Assembly (NCBI GenBank): GCA_001464255.1
Contig: LNFD01000374.1
Coordinates: 1-19,822, forward strand
Direction: 5' to 3'
DNA from: Actinomycetales bacterium Ga0077552
GTDB taxonomy: Bacteria > Actinomycetota > Actinomycetes > Actinomycetales > Microbacteriaceae
Length of the DNA: 19,822 nt
Numbering within the stretch: the stretch's first letter is position 1; the number at the start of each line of letters is the position of its first letter. The notes below the pieces were generated by a model. That model saw only the letters and a list, made by a program, of their open reading frames with translations, made no database searches and was not told the origin of the DNA. Below are positions 1 to 7,656 of the stretch, in pieces. The translations under genes were made by a program, and so were the position numbers.

Positions 1-1
1 G

Positions 2-1099
2 ACCCCGCTCGTCGCCCGGCGGCTCGGCGCGGGCGATGCGCGCGGGGCGCACGCCGCCGGCGTCGACGGACTGTGGCTCGCGCTCGGCATCGGCGTGCTG
101 CTGCTCGCGCTCATGGTGCCGCTGAGCCCCCTCATCGTCTGGTGGTTCGGGGCGGGCCCCGCGGTGGGGGCCGCGGCGCTCGAGTATCTGGGCATCGCGT
201 GGTGGGGCATCCCGGGCATGCTGCTCGTGCTCGCCGCGACGGGCATGCTGCGGGGGCTGCAGGATGCCCGCACTCCCCTGCTCGTCGCAGTCGCCGGCTT
301 CGGCGCCAACATCGTGCTCAACGCCGCGCTCATCTACGGCCTCGGTCTCGGCATCGCCGGCTCGGCGATCGGCACCGTGATCGCGCAGTGGGGCATGGCG
401 ATCGTGCTCGTCGTCGTGTGCGTGCGGCACGCGCGGGGCGCCGGTGCCGCGCTGCGTCCCGGCCGCACGGGCATCGAGGCGGCGGCGCGGTCGGGGTCGT
501 GGCTACTGCTGCGCACGCTGAGCCTTCGCATCGCGCTTGTCACGACCGTCGTCGTGGCGACGGGCCTGGGTACGCCCGAGCTCGCGGCGACGCACGTGTG
601 GTTCGCCGTGTACAGCCTGCTCGCCCTGGCCCTCGACGCTCTCGCGATCGCGGGTCAAGCGCTCATCGGCCACGGGCTCGGTGCCGCCGAGGTCGCGCGC
701 GTGCACGCGATCACCCGGCGGCTCGTCGGCTGGGGCGTGCTCACGGGGGCGGTGCTCGCGGTGCTCGTCGCCTCGCTGATACCGGTGCTGACGATCGTCA
801 TGACCTCGGATGCCGCGGTGCGGTCGGCGCTGCCCCTCGCGCTGGGCATCCTGGCCGCCGGCCTGCCGCTCGCGGGGCTCGTGTTCGTGCTCGACGGCGT
901 GCTCATCGGGGCCGGCGACGCCCGGTACCTGGCGTGGACGGGCGTGCTCAACCTGCTCGTCTACCTCGCGGTGCTGCCGGTCGTCGCGGGGCTCGCCCCG
1001 CTGCTCGCGGCGTTCACCTTCGTCTACCTCGGCGCCCGCGCGCTCACTCTCGGCTTGCGAGCCCGAGGCTCGACCTGGATCGTGACGGGCGCGCGCTAG
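2..1099 (+). CDS. MATE/DinF-family multidrug efflux transporter, 5'-truncated by window edge
   Basis: A membrane antiporter of the MATE (MatE, DinF-like) family, which normally exports cationic drugs or metabolites in exchange for Na+ or H+. The frame is open from the first bases, so the start lies outside the window; 365 residues are visible against the usual 430-460, so roughly the first two helices are missing. What remains is almost wholly hydrophobic with about ten predicted helices. Family-like stretches are ARRLGAGD at the visible N-terminus, GMLRGLQDARTPL (typical of the MATE loop after the first helical bundle) and GVLIGAGDARYLAW in the second half, giving the internal repeat expected of this two-bundle fold. 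The gene ends in TAG inside a CTAG palindrome that also holds the TAG of convergent corA, a 4-nt tail-to-tail overlap. Substrate cannot be told from sequence. Confidence 0.9.
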   Translation, partial: TPLVARRLGAGDARGAHAAGVDGLWLALGIGVLLLALMVPLSPLIVWWFGAGPAVGAAALEYLGIAWWGIPGMLLVLAATGMLRGLQDARTPLLVAVAGFGANIVLNAALIYGLGLGIAGSAIGTVIAQWGMAIVLVVVCVRHARGAGAALRPGRTGIEAAARSGSWLLLRTLSLRIALVTTVVVATGLGTPELAATHVWFAVYSLLALALDALAIAGQALIGHGLGAAEVARVHAITRRLVGWGVLTGAVLAVLVASLIPVLTIVMTSDAAVRSALPLALGILAAGLPLAGLVFVLDGVLIGAGDARYLAWTGVLNLLVYLAVLPVVAGLAPLLAAFTFVYLGARALTLGLRARGSTWIVTGAR

Positions 1100-2097
1100 A
1101 GCCAGTCGCGCCGCTTGAACGCCACGTAGAGCCCGATACCGAGCAGCGCCATGAGGCCCATCGCGAAGGGGTAGCCGAAGACCCAGTCGAGCTCGGGCAT
1201 GTAGCGGAAGTTCATGCCGTAGACGGTGCCGACGAGGGTCGGAGCGAACAAGATGGCCGCCCACGAGGTGATGCGCTTGATCTGCTCGTTCTGCGCGACG
1301 CTCACCTCGGTCATGCGGCGCGTGATGAGCGTCGACTGCGCCTGCAGGGCCTTGTCGAGCAGCGTGCGGAAGGCTTCGGCGCGCTCGCCCGAACGGGTGA
1401 CGTGGTCGAGCACGTCTCCGAGGTGGTGGCTGAGGTCGAGGTCGACACCGTACTTGTCGCCGCCGCGCTGCAGAGCACCGATGATGCCGATGAGCGGCTG
1501 CACTGCGCGCTGGAAGCCGATGACCTCGCTCGAGAGGTCGTAGATGCGGCGCGTCAGCACGTCGTGCTCGGCCTCGCCGAAGAGCTGGTCCTCGATCTCG
1601 TCGATGTCGTTCTCGAGCCCGGCGATGACGGGCTCGTACTCGTCGACGACCTCGTCGAGCACGGCGTAGAGGATCGCCTCCGGGCCCTTCGCGAGCAGCT
1701 CGGGGTCTGCCTCCAGGCGGTCGCGCACGAGCGCGAGATCGGGCGACTCGGCGTGCCGCACGGTGACCACGAACTGCGGGCCGACGAAGACGTGCAGCTC
1801 GCCGAACTCGACCGTCTCGGTCTCGTCGATGTACCGCGCCGTGCGCAGCGCGAGGAAGAGGGTGTCGCCGTAGCGCTCGAGCTTCGAGCGCTGGTGCCCC
1901 TTGAGGGCGTCCTCCACGGCGAGGTGATGCAGCCCGAACTCGGCCGCGACCGACTCGAGCTCGTCGATCGTCGGGCGGTAGAGGCCGATCCAGGCGACGC
2001 CACCCGTATCGCGCACGACCTCGTAGGTCTCGTCGAGACCGACGACGCCGGGGCGCCGCAGCCCCTCGACGTAGACGGCGCTATCGACGACGGCCAT
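1096..2097 (-). CDS. corA: CorA-family magnesium/divalent cation channel
   Basis: A 333-residue CorA protein, a homopentameric inner-membrane channel for Mg2+ (sometimes Co2+ or Ni2+). The first ~270 residues are the acidic cytoplasmic funnel (long helix with DEVVDEYEPVIAGLENDIDEIED at about 148-170). Two C-terminal helices follow at about 276-293 and 309-327, joined by the periplasmic loop carrying the signature YGMNF (GMN at 294-296) that forms the selectivity filter. The protein ends in a basic tail, KRRDWL, as usual. The ATG start is supported by GAGGAG seven bases upstream (plus-strand 2105-2110); the frame runs further upstream but without family-like sequence. It lies 59 nt downstream of ktrA on the same strand and may be read through from the ktrBA promoter, making a monovalent/divalent cation homeostasis group. 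Length and motifs are fully typical. Confidence 0.95.
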   Translation of the reverse strand: MAVVDSAVYVEGLRRPGVVGLDETYEVVRDTGGVAWIGLYRPTIDELESVAAEFGLHHLAVEDALKGHQRSKLERYGDTLFLALRTARYIDETETVEFGELHVFVGPQFVVTVRHAESPDLALVRDRLEADPELLAKGPEAILYAVLDEVVDEYEPVIAGLENDIDEIEDQLFGEAEHDVLTRRIYDLSSEVIGFQRAVQPLIGIIGALQRGGDKYGVDLDLSHHLGDVLDHVTRSGERAEAFRTLLDKALQAQSTLITRRMTEVSVAQNEQIKRITSWAAILFAPTLVGTVYGMNFRYMPELDWVFGYPFAMGLMALLGIGLYVAFKRRDWL

Positions 2098-2156
2098 GTG
2101 CGCGCTCCTCGGCGATCGGTGCAGACCGCATGATGCCTCCCTGGGCGGGCCGCCGC

Positions 2157-2855
2157 TCAGCGCAGCTGGCCGAAGGCCTCGGCCTTCTTGATGGGGCCCG
2201 CGATGAGAATGGTATCCCCCGGCTCGATGACGGTATCGGCATCGGCGTTGCACCACTCGGCCGTGCCGCGCTGCACGGCCATGACGGTCACGCCGTGGTG
2301 CTTGCGCAGGTCGGTGTCGCCGAGGCGCTTGCCCTCGACCACGCGGTTCGGGCCCATCTTGACGATCGCGTAGTCGTCGTCGACCTCGATGTAGTCGAGC
2401 GCGGCACCGCGAACGAGGTGGGCGACGCGGCGGCCCATCTCGTGCTCGGGGTAGATGACGTGCTGCACGCCGAGCTGCGTGAGGATCTGCCCGTGGGCGT
2501 CGCTCACGGCCTTCGTCCACAGGTGCGGGATCTGCATGCGCAGGAGGATCGAGGTGGTCAGGATGCTCGACTGCACATCGGAGCCGATGGCCACGACGAC
2601 GCGGTCGAACTCGTTGACCGCGAGTTGCCGCAGCACCTCTTCTTTCGTCGTGTCGGCGCGCACCACCTGGGTCAGCTGCCCGTTGAGCGACTGCACGATG
2701 TCCTCGTCGGCGTCGATGCCGAGCACTTCGGTGCCCGTGGCCATGAGCTCGAGCGCGATCGCGCGGCCGAAGCGGCCCAGGCCGATGACGGCGACCGAGT
2801 CGGCCTCGGCGATGCGCGTGGCGCGGTCGCGGCTGAAGATGCGGGAGTTAACCAA
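2157..2855 (-). CDS. ktrA: KtrA/TrkA-family potassium uptake regulatory subunit (RCK)
   Basis: Cytoplasmic gating subunit of a Ktr-type K+ channel. The 232 residues match the usual ~220 of KtrA. An N-terminal Rossmann RCK_N domain carries VIGLGRFG (glycines 25, 27 and 30) and an acidic residue at the end of the second strand (IDADE, ~47-51), which binds NAD(H) or ATP/ADP. A C-terminal RCK_C domain (about 150-232) binds regulatory ligands. Known KtrA proteins form an octameric ring under a KtrB dimer. The start is an unusual TTG (plus-strand CAA at 2853-2855), chosen because GAAAGG sits seven bases upstream (plus 2863-2868) and no better in-frame start exists before the Rossmann fold. It overlaps the 3' end of ktrB by 8 nt, so the two are translationally coupled. 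Confidence 0.93.
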   Translation of the reverse strand: MVNSRIFSRDRATRIAEADSVAVIGLGRFGRAIALELMATGTEVLGIDADEDIVQSLNGQLTQVVRADTTKEEVLRQLAVNEFDRVVVAIGSDVQSSILTTSILLRMQIPHLWTKAVSDAHGQILTQLGVQHVIYPEHEMGRRVAHLVRGAALDYIEVDDDYAIVKMGPNRVVEGKRLGDTDLRKHHGVTVMAVQRGTAEWCNADADTVIEPGDTILIAGPIKKAEAFGQLR

Positions 2856-4212
2856 TGACGGGCCTTTCTTTCGGAAGCTCGTAGAGCACCTTGCGTTGCC
2901 GCAGCACCAGGGCGGTGCCGAGCGTGAGCGGGCCGAGTCGGCCGAGGAACATGAGGATCATCAGGATGATCTGCGCCGCGGGCGGCAGGTCGGCGGTGAT
3001 ACCCGTGCTGAGCCCCACGGTGCCGAAGGCCGAGATCACCTCGAACAGCAGCACGTCGAGGTCGAGGTGCGTCATGACCATGAGGGCGATCGTCGCGCTG
3101 ATGACGGCCGCCATCGACAGCAGCGTGATCGTGATGGCCTCGCGGTGCACCGCCCGCGAGAGCCGCTTGCCGAAGATGTTGACGGCGCCCTCGCCGCGCA
3201 GCTCGGTGATGATGATGAAGAGCAGCACCGCGAAGGTCGTGACCTTGATGCCGCCCGCGGTTCCGGCCGGCCCACCGCCGATGAACATGAGCACGTCGAT
3301 GCTGAGCCAGGTCTCGCTCGTCATCTGCCCGATGTCGACCGAGTTGAACCCCGCCGTGCGCGCCTGCACCGAGTGGAAGAACGACACGAGCACGCGGTCG
3401 CCCACCGAGAGCTCGCCGATCGTCGCGGGGTTGCTCCACTCGAAGACCGCGATGACGACCGTGCCGAGCACGAGCAGCAGGGCCGTCATGGCGAGCACAA
3501 GGTTGGTGTTCATGCTCCAGTGCAGGGGCCGGCGCAGCTCGCGCCGCAACTGCAGCAGCACGGGGAACCCGAGCCCGCCGAGGATCGTCGCGATGCACAT
3601 GGGCAGCACGACGACCGGGTCGGTCGCGAAGCCGATCATGTTGTCGCTGAACGGGGCGAAGCCGGCGTTGTTGAACGAGGAGATGGCGAGGAAGACGCCG
3701 CGTCCGAGCGCGGTCGGCAGTGCATCCCCGTACGACAGCCAGAACTGCAGGGTCAGGATGACCGCCACGATCGCCTCGATGATGAGCGACGACAACACGA
3801 TGCCGCGAGCGAGGCGCACGGCGTCACCCGTCGTGACCGCGCGGTTCTCGGCGCCCGCGACCATGCGCCCGCGCAGCGAGACGCGGCGCAGGAGGGCGAG
3901 GCCGATGAGCGAGGCGACGAGCATGATGCCGAGGCCGCCGAGCTGGATGAACGCGACGATGACGGCGTGACCGAAGGGCGACCAGACCGTCGCGGTGTCG
4001 ACGACGATGTGGCCCGTCACGCACACGGCCGACACCGCCGTGAACGCGGCCTCGAGCAGCGTGACCTCGACGCCGGGCGCGTGCGCGATCGGCAGCGCGA
4101 GCAGCGCCGTGGCCACGAGGATTGCCCCGAGGAATCCGATGACGACGGCCTGAGGCGGGTTCAATCGGACGCGGTGGTGCGAGCGTCGCTGGGGCGCCCT
4201 CGTGAGAGGCAC
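2848..4212 (-). CDS. ktrB: KtrB/TrkH-family potassium channel subunit
   Basis: Membrane-embedded K+ (or Na+-dependent K+) translocation subunit of 454 residues with four M1-P-M2 repeats. The four selectivity-filter loops are readable as VCVTGH (glycine ~67), SSFNNAGFAPFS (~184), QARTAGFNS (~288) and FGTVGLSTG (~400). The conserved gating-loop segment GTAGGIKVTTF is at about 317-327. A short basic N-terminus (RAPQRRSHHRVR) precedes the first helix. The start is GTG; no Shine-Dalgarno sequence is close, but TTGCGC, a 16-nt spacer and TAGAGT end six bases before the GTG, so a leaderless transcript is likely. It is first in the ktrB-ktrA(-corA) run. All filter glycines are present, so it should be functional. 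KtrB is preferred over TrkH because of length and the single-RCK partner. Confidence 0.94.
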   Translation of the reverse strand: MPLTRAPQRRSHHRVRLNPPQAVVIGFLGAILVATALLALPIAHAPGVEVTLLEAAFTAVSAVCVTGHIVVDTATVWSPFGHAVIVAFIQLGGLGIMLVASLIGLALLRRVSLRGRMVAGAENRAVTTGDAVRLARGIVLSSLIIEAIVAVILTLQFWLSYGDALPTALGRGVFLAISSFNNAGFAPFSDNMIGFATDPVVVLPMCIATILGGLGFPVLLQLRRELRRPLHWSMNTNLVLAMTALLLVLGTVVIAVFEWSNPATIGELSVGDRVLVSFFHSVQARTAGFNSVDIGQMTSETWLSIDVLMFIGGGPAGTAGGIKVTTFAVLLFIIITELRGEGAVNIFGKRLSRAVHREAITITLLSMAAVISATIALMVMTHLDLDVLLFEVISAFGTVGLSTGITADLPPAAQIILMILMFLGRLGPLTLGTALVLRQRKVLYELPKERPVIG

Positions 4213-4218
4213 CCGCAG

Positions 4219-4246
4219 ACTCTAGTCCTCTGCCGCCCGCGCGCAA
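4219..4246 (-). promoter_or_regulatory. Promoter of ktrB, leaderless arrangement
   Basis: Reading the minus strand, TTGCGC (plus 4241-4246), a 16-nt spacer and TAGAGT (plus 4219-4224) resemble a housekeeping sigma-70/SigA promoter. The -10 hexamer ends six bases before the GTG start of ktrB, so transcription would begin at or within a base or two of the start codon. This is by-eye matching with no transcript evidence. Confidence 0.5.
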
Positions 4247-4264
4247 GTCGGCGGCGTGTCGCGA

Positions 4265-5347
4265 CTACGAGCGGGGTGCCGCCGTCGTCGTGCCGAGGCG
4301 CAGCTCGCTCGTGAAGAAGACGTCGGCGACGGGTTCGCCCGCGAGCGCCGCGAGGGCCATGCGGGCCGCCGCCCGCCCCTTCTCGACGATCGGCTGCACG
4401 AGCGTCGTCAGGCGGTGGATGCTGAGCCCGTCGATGCGCGCCCCGTCGAAGCCGAGCACGCTGAGGTCGTCGGGCACGGTCAGGCCGAGCTCGTCGGCGG
4501 CCTGGATCGCGCCGAGGGCGAGCAGGTCGCTCTGCGCGACGATCGCGGTCAGCTCGGGATGCCGGCGCAGCAGCGCGAGCGCCGCCCGGTGGCCTTCGTC
4601 GATGAGGCTCCCGGCGGCGACCTCGGCGGGCGCGTCGGGGTAGACCTCGCGCACGCCCGCGAGCCGCTCGAGGCCGGTGTAGGCGTCGCTCGCCGCCTCC
4701 CACTCCCGGGTGAAGGGGCCGCGCGTGTGGGCGCGATCCATCGGCAGCGTGATGACGCCGACGCGGCGGTGCCCGAGCGCGTGAAGGTGCTCGGCGCCCG
4801 TGCGCATGCCCTCGCGGTTGTCGAGCTCGACGCGGTGCATGCCCTCGCGCTCGCGCGCTTCGACGCCGATGAGGGGCACCTGGCGCTGGCTCAGCACCGC
4901 GACGGCGGGGTCGAGGTCGGTGCTGCAGCCGAGCAGGAGAGCGGCATCCATCGAGGCGTCGCGCAGGCCGCCCACCGGGCGGTCGTCGCTGTCGGTGAGC
5001 AGCAGCAGGCTGTAGCCGGCCTGGCCGAGCTCGTCGGCGATGCCGTCGAGCATGGCGACGACCATGGGGTCGCGGAAGGCGTCGCGGATGCGGTCTTCCA
5101 TGACGACGGCGATGATGCCGCTGCGGCCCGTGCGCAGACTGCGGGCGCGCGGGTCGGGGCCGCCGTAGTTGAGCTCGCGCGCGGCGGCGAGCACGCGCTC
5201 GCGCGTGTCGTCGGCGACGGGACCGGCGCCGCTGAAGGCGAGCGAGGCGGTCGAGGCCGAGACGCCGGCGCGCGCCGCGACGGCCGCGAGGGTCGGCCGG
5301 GCCGTCTCGTCGGCCGCGGGGATCGTGCGCGTTGCCGGGGTCGTCAT
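4265..5347 (-). CDS. LacI-family transcriptional regulator
   Basis: A 360-residue DNA-binding repressor/activator. The N-terminal helix-turn-helix is at about 18-45 (PTLAAVAARAGVSASTASLAF), with the rest of the LacI head and hinge helix to about 75 (NYGGPDPRARSLRTGRSG). The remaining ~285 residues form the periplasmic-binding-protein-like sensor, with the family pattern SVLGFDGARI near 306-315 and IVAQSDLLALGAIQAADELGL (~276-296). The first 17 residues before the HTH are a loose extension. The ATG has no Shine-Dalgarno sequence; TACAGT (plus 5356-5361) ends eight bases upstream. It is divergent from the MFS permease, and a perfect palindrome lies between them, so it probably controls the MFS-SDR genes and itself. 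LacI ligands are usually sugars or nucleosides; which one is not visible here. Confidence 0.93.
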   Translation of the reverse strand: MTTPATRTIPAADETARPTLAAVAARAGVSASTASLAFSGAGPVADDTRERVLAAARELNYGGPDPRARSLRTGRSGIIAVVMEDRIRDAFRDPMVVAMLDGIADELGQAGYSLLLLTDSDDRPVGGLRDASMDAALLLGCSTDLDPAVAVLSQRQVPLIGVEAREREGMHRVELDNREGMRTGAEHLHALGHRRVGVITLPMDRAHTRGPFTREWEAASDAYTGLERLAGVREVYPDAPAEVAAGSLIDEGHRAALALLRRHPELTAIVAQSDLLALGAIQAADELGLTVPDDLSVLGFDGARIDGLSIHRLTTLVQPIVEKGRAAARMALAALAGEPVADVFFTSELRLGTTTAAPRS

Positions 5348-5375
5348 CGGCTGTTACTGTAGTCGAACTCGGGTA

Positions 5376-5389
5376 TCGAATCGATTCGA
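5376..5389. promoter_or_regulatory. Palindromic operator for the divergent LacI regulator
   Basis: A perfect 14-bp palindrome, TCGAATCGATTCGA, lies in the 93-nt gap between the lacI-type gene and the MFS gene. LacI-family operators are typically even-length palindromes with a central CG, which this has. It sits where the -35 of the regulator's own promoter would be (about 17 nt before TACAGT), which fits autorepression, and about 50 nt before the MFS start. Binding is inferred. Confidence 0.62.
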
Positions 5390-5440
5390 CTCGCTACCGC
5401 TCCCGGTTCGCCGGACCACCACCACCCTCGAAAGGCCGCT

Positions 5441-6718
5441 GTGTCCACCTCCACCGGCACCCTGCCCACGCTCGCCGCCTGGCGCATCGCCGTCTTCGCC
5501 GTGTTCGCCATCAACGGCCTCGCCATGGCCACCTGGTTCGCGCGCACGCCCGCCGTGCGCGACGCGCTCGATGTGCGCACCGACGAGTTCGGCATCCTCA
5601 TCATGGGCATGGCCGCCGGCTCGATCGCGGGCCTGCTCGCCTCCTCGCACGTCATCGCGCGGATCGGCTCGCGCACGACGATCCTCGTCGCGCTGCTCTC
5701 GAGCCTCGGCGCGCTCGCCCTCATGGGCATCGGTGCCGCGACGCTGCAGAGCTTCGCCGTCACCTTCATCGGCCTCATGGTCTTCGGCGCCGCTTCGGGC
5801 ATGACCGACGTGGCCATGAACGTCGAGGGCGCGGCGGTCGAGCAGGCGCAGGGCCGCAGCATCATGCCGTGGTTCCACGCCTCGTGGAGCCTCGGCACCA
5901 TCACGGGCGCGGGCATCGCCGCGGGCGTCAGCGCTCTCGGGCTCGGGGTCGACGTGCACACCGTGCTCATGGCCGTGCTGCTCGGGGCGGGAGCGCTCAT
6001 CGTCGTGCGGTTCCTGCCGAAGCATCGCGCGCTGCCCGGGCTCGACGACGACGGGTCGGGCCCGGCGCGCACGACCTTCGGCGAGCGCATGGCGATCTGG
6101 CGCGAACCGCGCACGCTCATTATCGGGCTCATCGTGCTCGGCATGGCCTTCGCCGAGGGCTCGGCCAACGACTGGCTCGCCCTCGCGATGGTCGACGACC
6201 GCGGCGTCGACGAGGCGACGGGCGCCCTGTACTTCACCCTCTTCGCCACGGCCATGACGATCGGCCGCATCGGCGGCGTGTGGGTGCTCGACCGCTTCGG
6301 GCGCGTGCCCGTGCTGCGCGCCTCGGCCCTGCTCGCGATCGCGGGCCTCGCGCTGCTCATCACCGTCGACTCCCCCGTCGCCGCCGCGATCGGCATCGTC
6401 GCCTGGGGACTCGGCGCCTCGCTCGGATTCCCCGTCGGCATGTCGGCCGCGGCCGACGACCCCACCAAGGCGGCCGCGCGCGTCTCGGCCGTCGCGACGG
6501 TCGGCTACTTCGCCTTCCTCGTCGGCCCGCCCCTTATCGGCTTCCTCGGCGAGGCCGTCGGCCTGCTCTCGGCGTTCTGGGTCGTGCTCGTGCTCATCGG
6601 TGTCGCCTTCATCGCGACGCCCGCGGCGCGCGAGACCGGTTCGGCCGCGCGCGGGGCTGCTGCGGGCGAGAGCAATCCCGCCGAGGTCGTCGCCCGGGCT
6701 CCGGATGCCCGCCTCTAG
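5441..6718 (+). CDS. MFS transporter, YbjJ/fucose-permease-like
   Basis: A 425-residue major facilitator protein, expected to be a proton-coupled inner-membrane permease or exporter. Twelve hydrophobic segments can be traced from about residue 12 (WRIAVFAVFAINGLAMA) to about 415, with the loop 2-3 basic motif HVIARIGSRTTIL at ~68-80. The stretch GMTDVAMNVEGAAVEQAQG followed by MPWFHASWSLGTITGA (~121-160) resembles the YbjJ/FucP-like branch rather than drug exporters. The start is GTG, supported by AAAGG (5431-5435) five bases upstream. The tail after the last helix is short and polar. It stops 9 nt before the SDR gene and is divergent from a LacI-family regulator, suggesting inducible transport of a sugar-like compound. 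Substrate and direction are unknown. Confidence 0.88.
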   Translation: MSTSTGTLPTLAAWRIAVFAVFAINGLAMATWFARTPAVRDALDVRTDEFGILIMGMAAGSIAGLLASSHVIARIGSRTTILVALLSSLGALALMGIGAATLQSFAVTFIGLMVFGAASGMTDVAMNVEGAAVEQAQGRSIMPWFHASWSLGTITGAGIAAGVSALGLGVDVHTVLMAVLLGAGALIVVRFLPKHRALPGLDDDGSGPARTTFGERMAIWREPRTLIIGLIVLGMAFAEGSANDWLALAMVDDRGVDEATGALYFTLFATAMTIGRIGGVWVLDRFGRVPVLRASALLAIAGLALLITVDSPVAAAIGIVAWGLGASLGFPVGMSAAADDPTKAAARVSAVATVGYFAFLVGPPLIGFLGEAVGLLSAFWVVLVLIGVAFIATPAARETGSAARGAAAGESNPAEVVARAPDARL

Positions 6719-6727
6719 GCTCACCGC

Positions 6728-7549
6728 ATGACGAGCTCCGCCTCCGCACGCCCCGCTCTGCCCGCCGACCTCGATCTCACAAGCCGCGCGGCCCTCGTCA
6801 CGGGGTGCGGATCGGCCTCGGGCATCGGCTTCGCCACGGCCCGCGCGCTCGCCGAGCGCGGCGCCCGCGTCGTCATGACCGCCACGACCTCGCGCATCGA
6901 CGACCGCGTGGCCGAGCTGGCCACCCTCGGGTTCGAGGCGCACGGCGTCGTCGCGCGGCTCGAAACCGAGCAGGCGGCGACCGCGGCCGTCGCGGCTGCA
7001 GTCGAAGCGATGGGCGCGCTGAGCATCCTGGTCAACAACGCCGGCATGATCGCGACGGGCGAGGAGTTCCCCCGCGGCGACATCGAGATGAGCATCGACG
7101 AGTGGCGCAGCGCCGTCGACGTCAACCTCACGAGCGTGTTCCTCGTGACGCGTGCCGTCATCGCGGGCATGCGGTCGCAGGGCTGGGGGCGTGTGATCAG
7201 CGTCGCCTCGACGACCGGCGCCGTGCAGGCCGCGCGCGACGACCTCGGCTACGCCACGGCGAAAGCCGGCGTGCTCGGCTTCACGCGCGGGCTCGCCGTC
7301 GACGAGGGTCGGCGCGGCATCACGGTCAACGCCGTCGCACCGGGCTGGATCGCCACCGCATCGCAGCTCGAGCAGGAGGCGGAGGAGGGCGAGCTCGTGC
7401 CGCTCGGCCGCAGCGGCACGCCCGCGGAGATCGCGAGCGCGATCGCGTGGCTCGCGAGCCCGGGCGCGAGCTACATCACCGGCCAGCTCATCGTCGTCGA
7501 CGGCGGCAACGGCATCGCCGAGGAGCGCCGGCCCGGCCTCTGGGCCTGA
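6728..7549 (+). CDS. Short-chain dehydrogenase/reductase (SDR)
   Basis: An NAD(P)-dependent oxidoreductase of 273 residues in the classical SDR size range. The cofactor loop reads TGCGSASGIG at 25-34, two residues longer between the glycines than textbook TGxxxGIG. NNAG is at 103-106, the active-site asparagine at about 133 (DVNLTS), the catalytic serine at ~161 (VASTTG), and YATAK gives Tyr175 and Lys179. PGWIAT at ~205-210 and the C-terminal GQLIVVDGGNG are typical of FabG-like enzymes. It follows the MFS gene by 9 nt and is probably part of the same LacI-controlled unit. A TAGGCT hexamer ends six bases before the ATG and no Shine-Dalgarno sequence is visible, so an internal leaderless start is also possible. 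Substrate (sugar alcohol, polyol or ketone) cannot be assigned. Confidence 0.9.
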   Translation: MTSSASARPALPADLDLTSRAALVTGCGSASGIGFATARALAERGARVVMTATTSRIDDRVAELATLGFEAHGVVARLETEQAATAAVAAAVEAMGALSILVNNAGMIATGEEFPRGDIEMSIDEWRSAVDVNLTSVFLVTRAVIAGMRSQGWGRVISVASTTGAVQAARDDLGYATAKAGVLGFTRGLAVDEGRRGITVNAVAPGWIATASQLEQEAEEGELVPLGRSGTPAEIASAIAWLASPGASYITGQLIVVDGGNGIAEERRPGLWA

Positions 7550-7561
7550 GTCCGCCCGCCA

Positions 7562-7625
7562 AATGACGGAGTTCGCCCTGTTCGAGGTCGGATAGCGGGC
7601 TGCTGGGTGCTGATCTTCCGTCATT
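7562..7625. repeat. 9-bp inverted repeat pair bracketing 46 nt upstream of nucS
   Basis: AATGACGGA at 7562-7570 is repeated in perfect inverted orientation, TCCGTCATT, at 7617-7625, enclosing 46 nt. It occupies most of the 107-nt gap between the SDR stop and nucS. The right arm falls where the -35 of nucS would be. It could be a paired operator, a long-loop terminator for the SDR gene, or the remnant of a tiny mobile repeat; the sequence does not decide. Confidence 0.5.
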
Positions 7626-7644
7626 CGGCAGAAACGGTCGACCC

Positions 7645-7650
7645 TAGGCT
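7645..7650 (+). promoter_or_regulatory. Putative leaderless -10 of nucS
   Basis: TAGGCT fits the actinobacterial TAnnnT -10 and ends six bases before the nucS ATG, so transcription would start at about the A of the ATG. The GAGGGG that follows touches the ATG and is too close to act as a normal ribosome binding site. No convincing -35 is present. Confidence 0.4.
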
Positions 7651-7656
7651 GAGGGG

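Noticed and set aside
73..2133. Long open frame on the plus strand (686 codons) across MATE and corA
   Set aside because: Arg/Ala/His-rich translation without domains, overlapping two clear genes; an artefact of 70% GC.
6752..6831. Possible enoyl-ACP-reductase type instead of classical SDR, because of the long cofactor loop
   Set aside because: The YATAK active site with NNAG and the usual Ser-Tyr spacing fits classical SDRs; the loop is only two residues longer.
5354..7624. 756-codon minus-strand open frame antisense to the MFS and SDR genes
   Set aside because: Composition is charged and repetitive with no recognisable fold; the plus-strand genes have intact family motifs.
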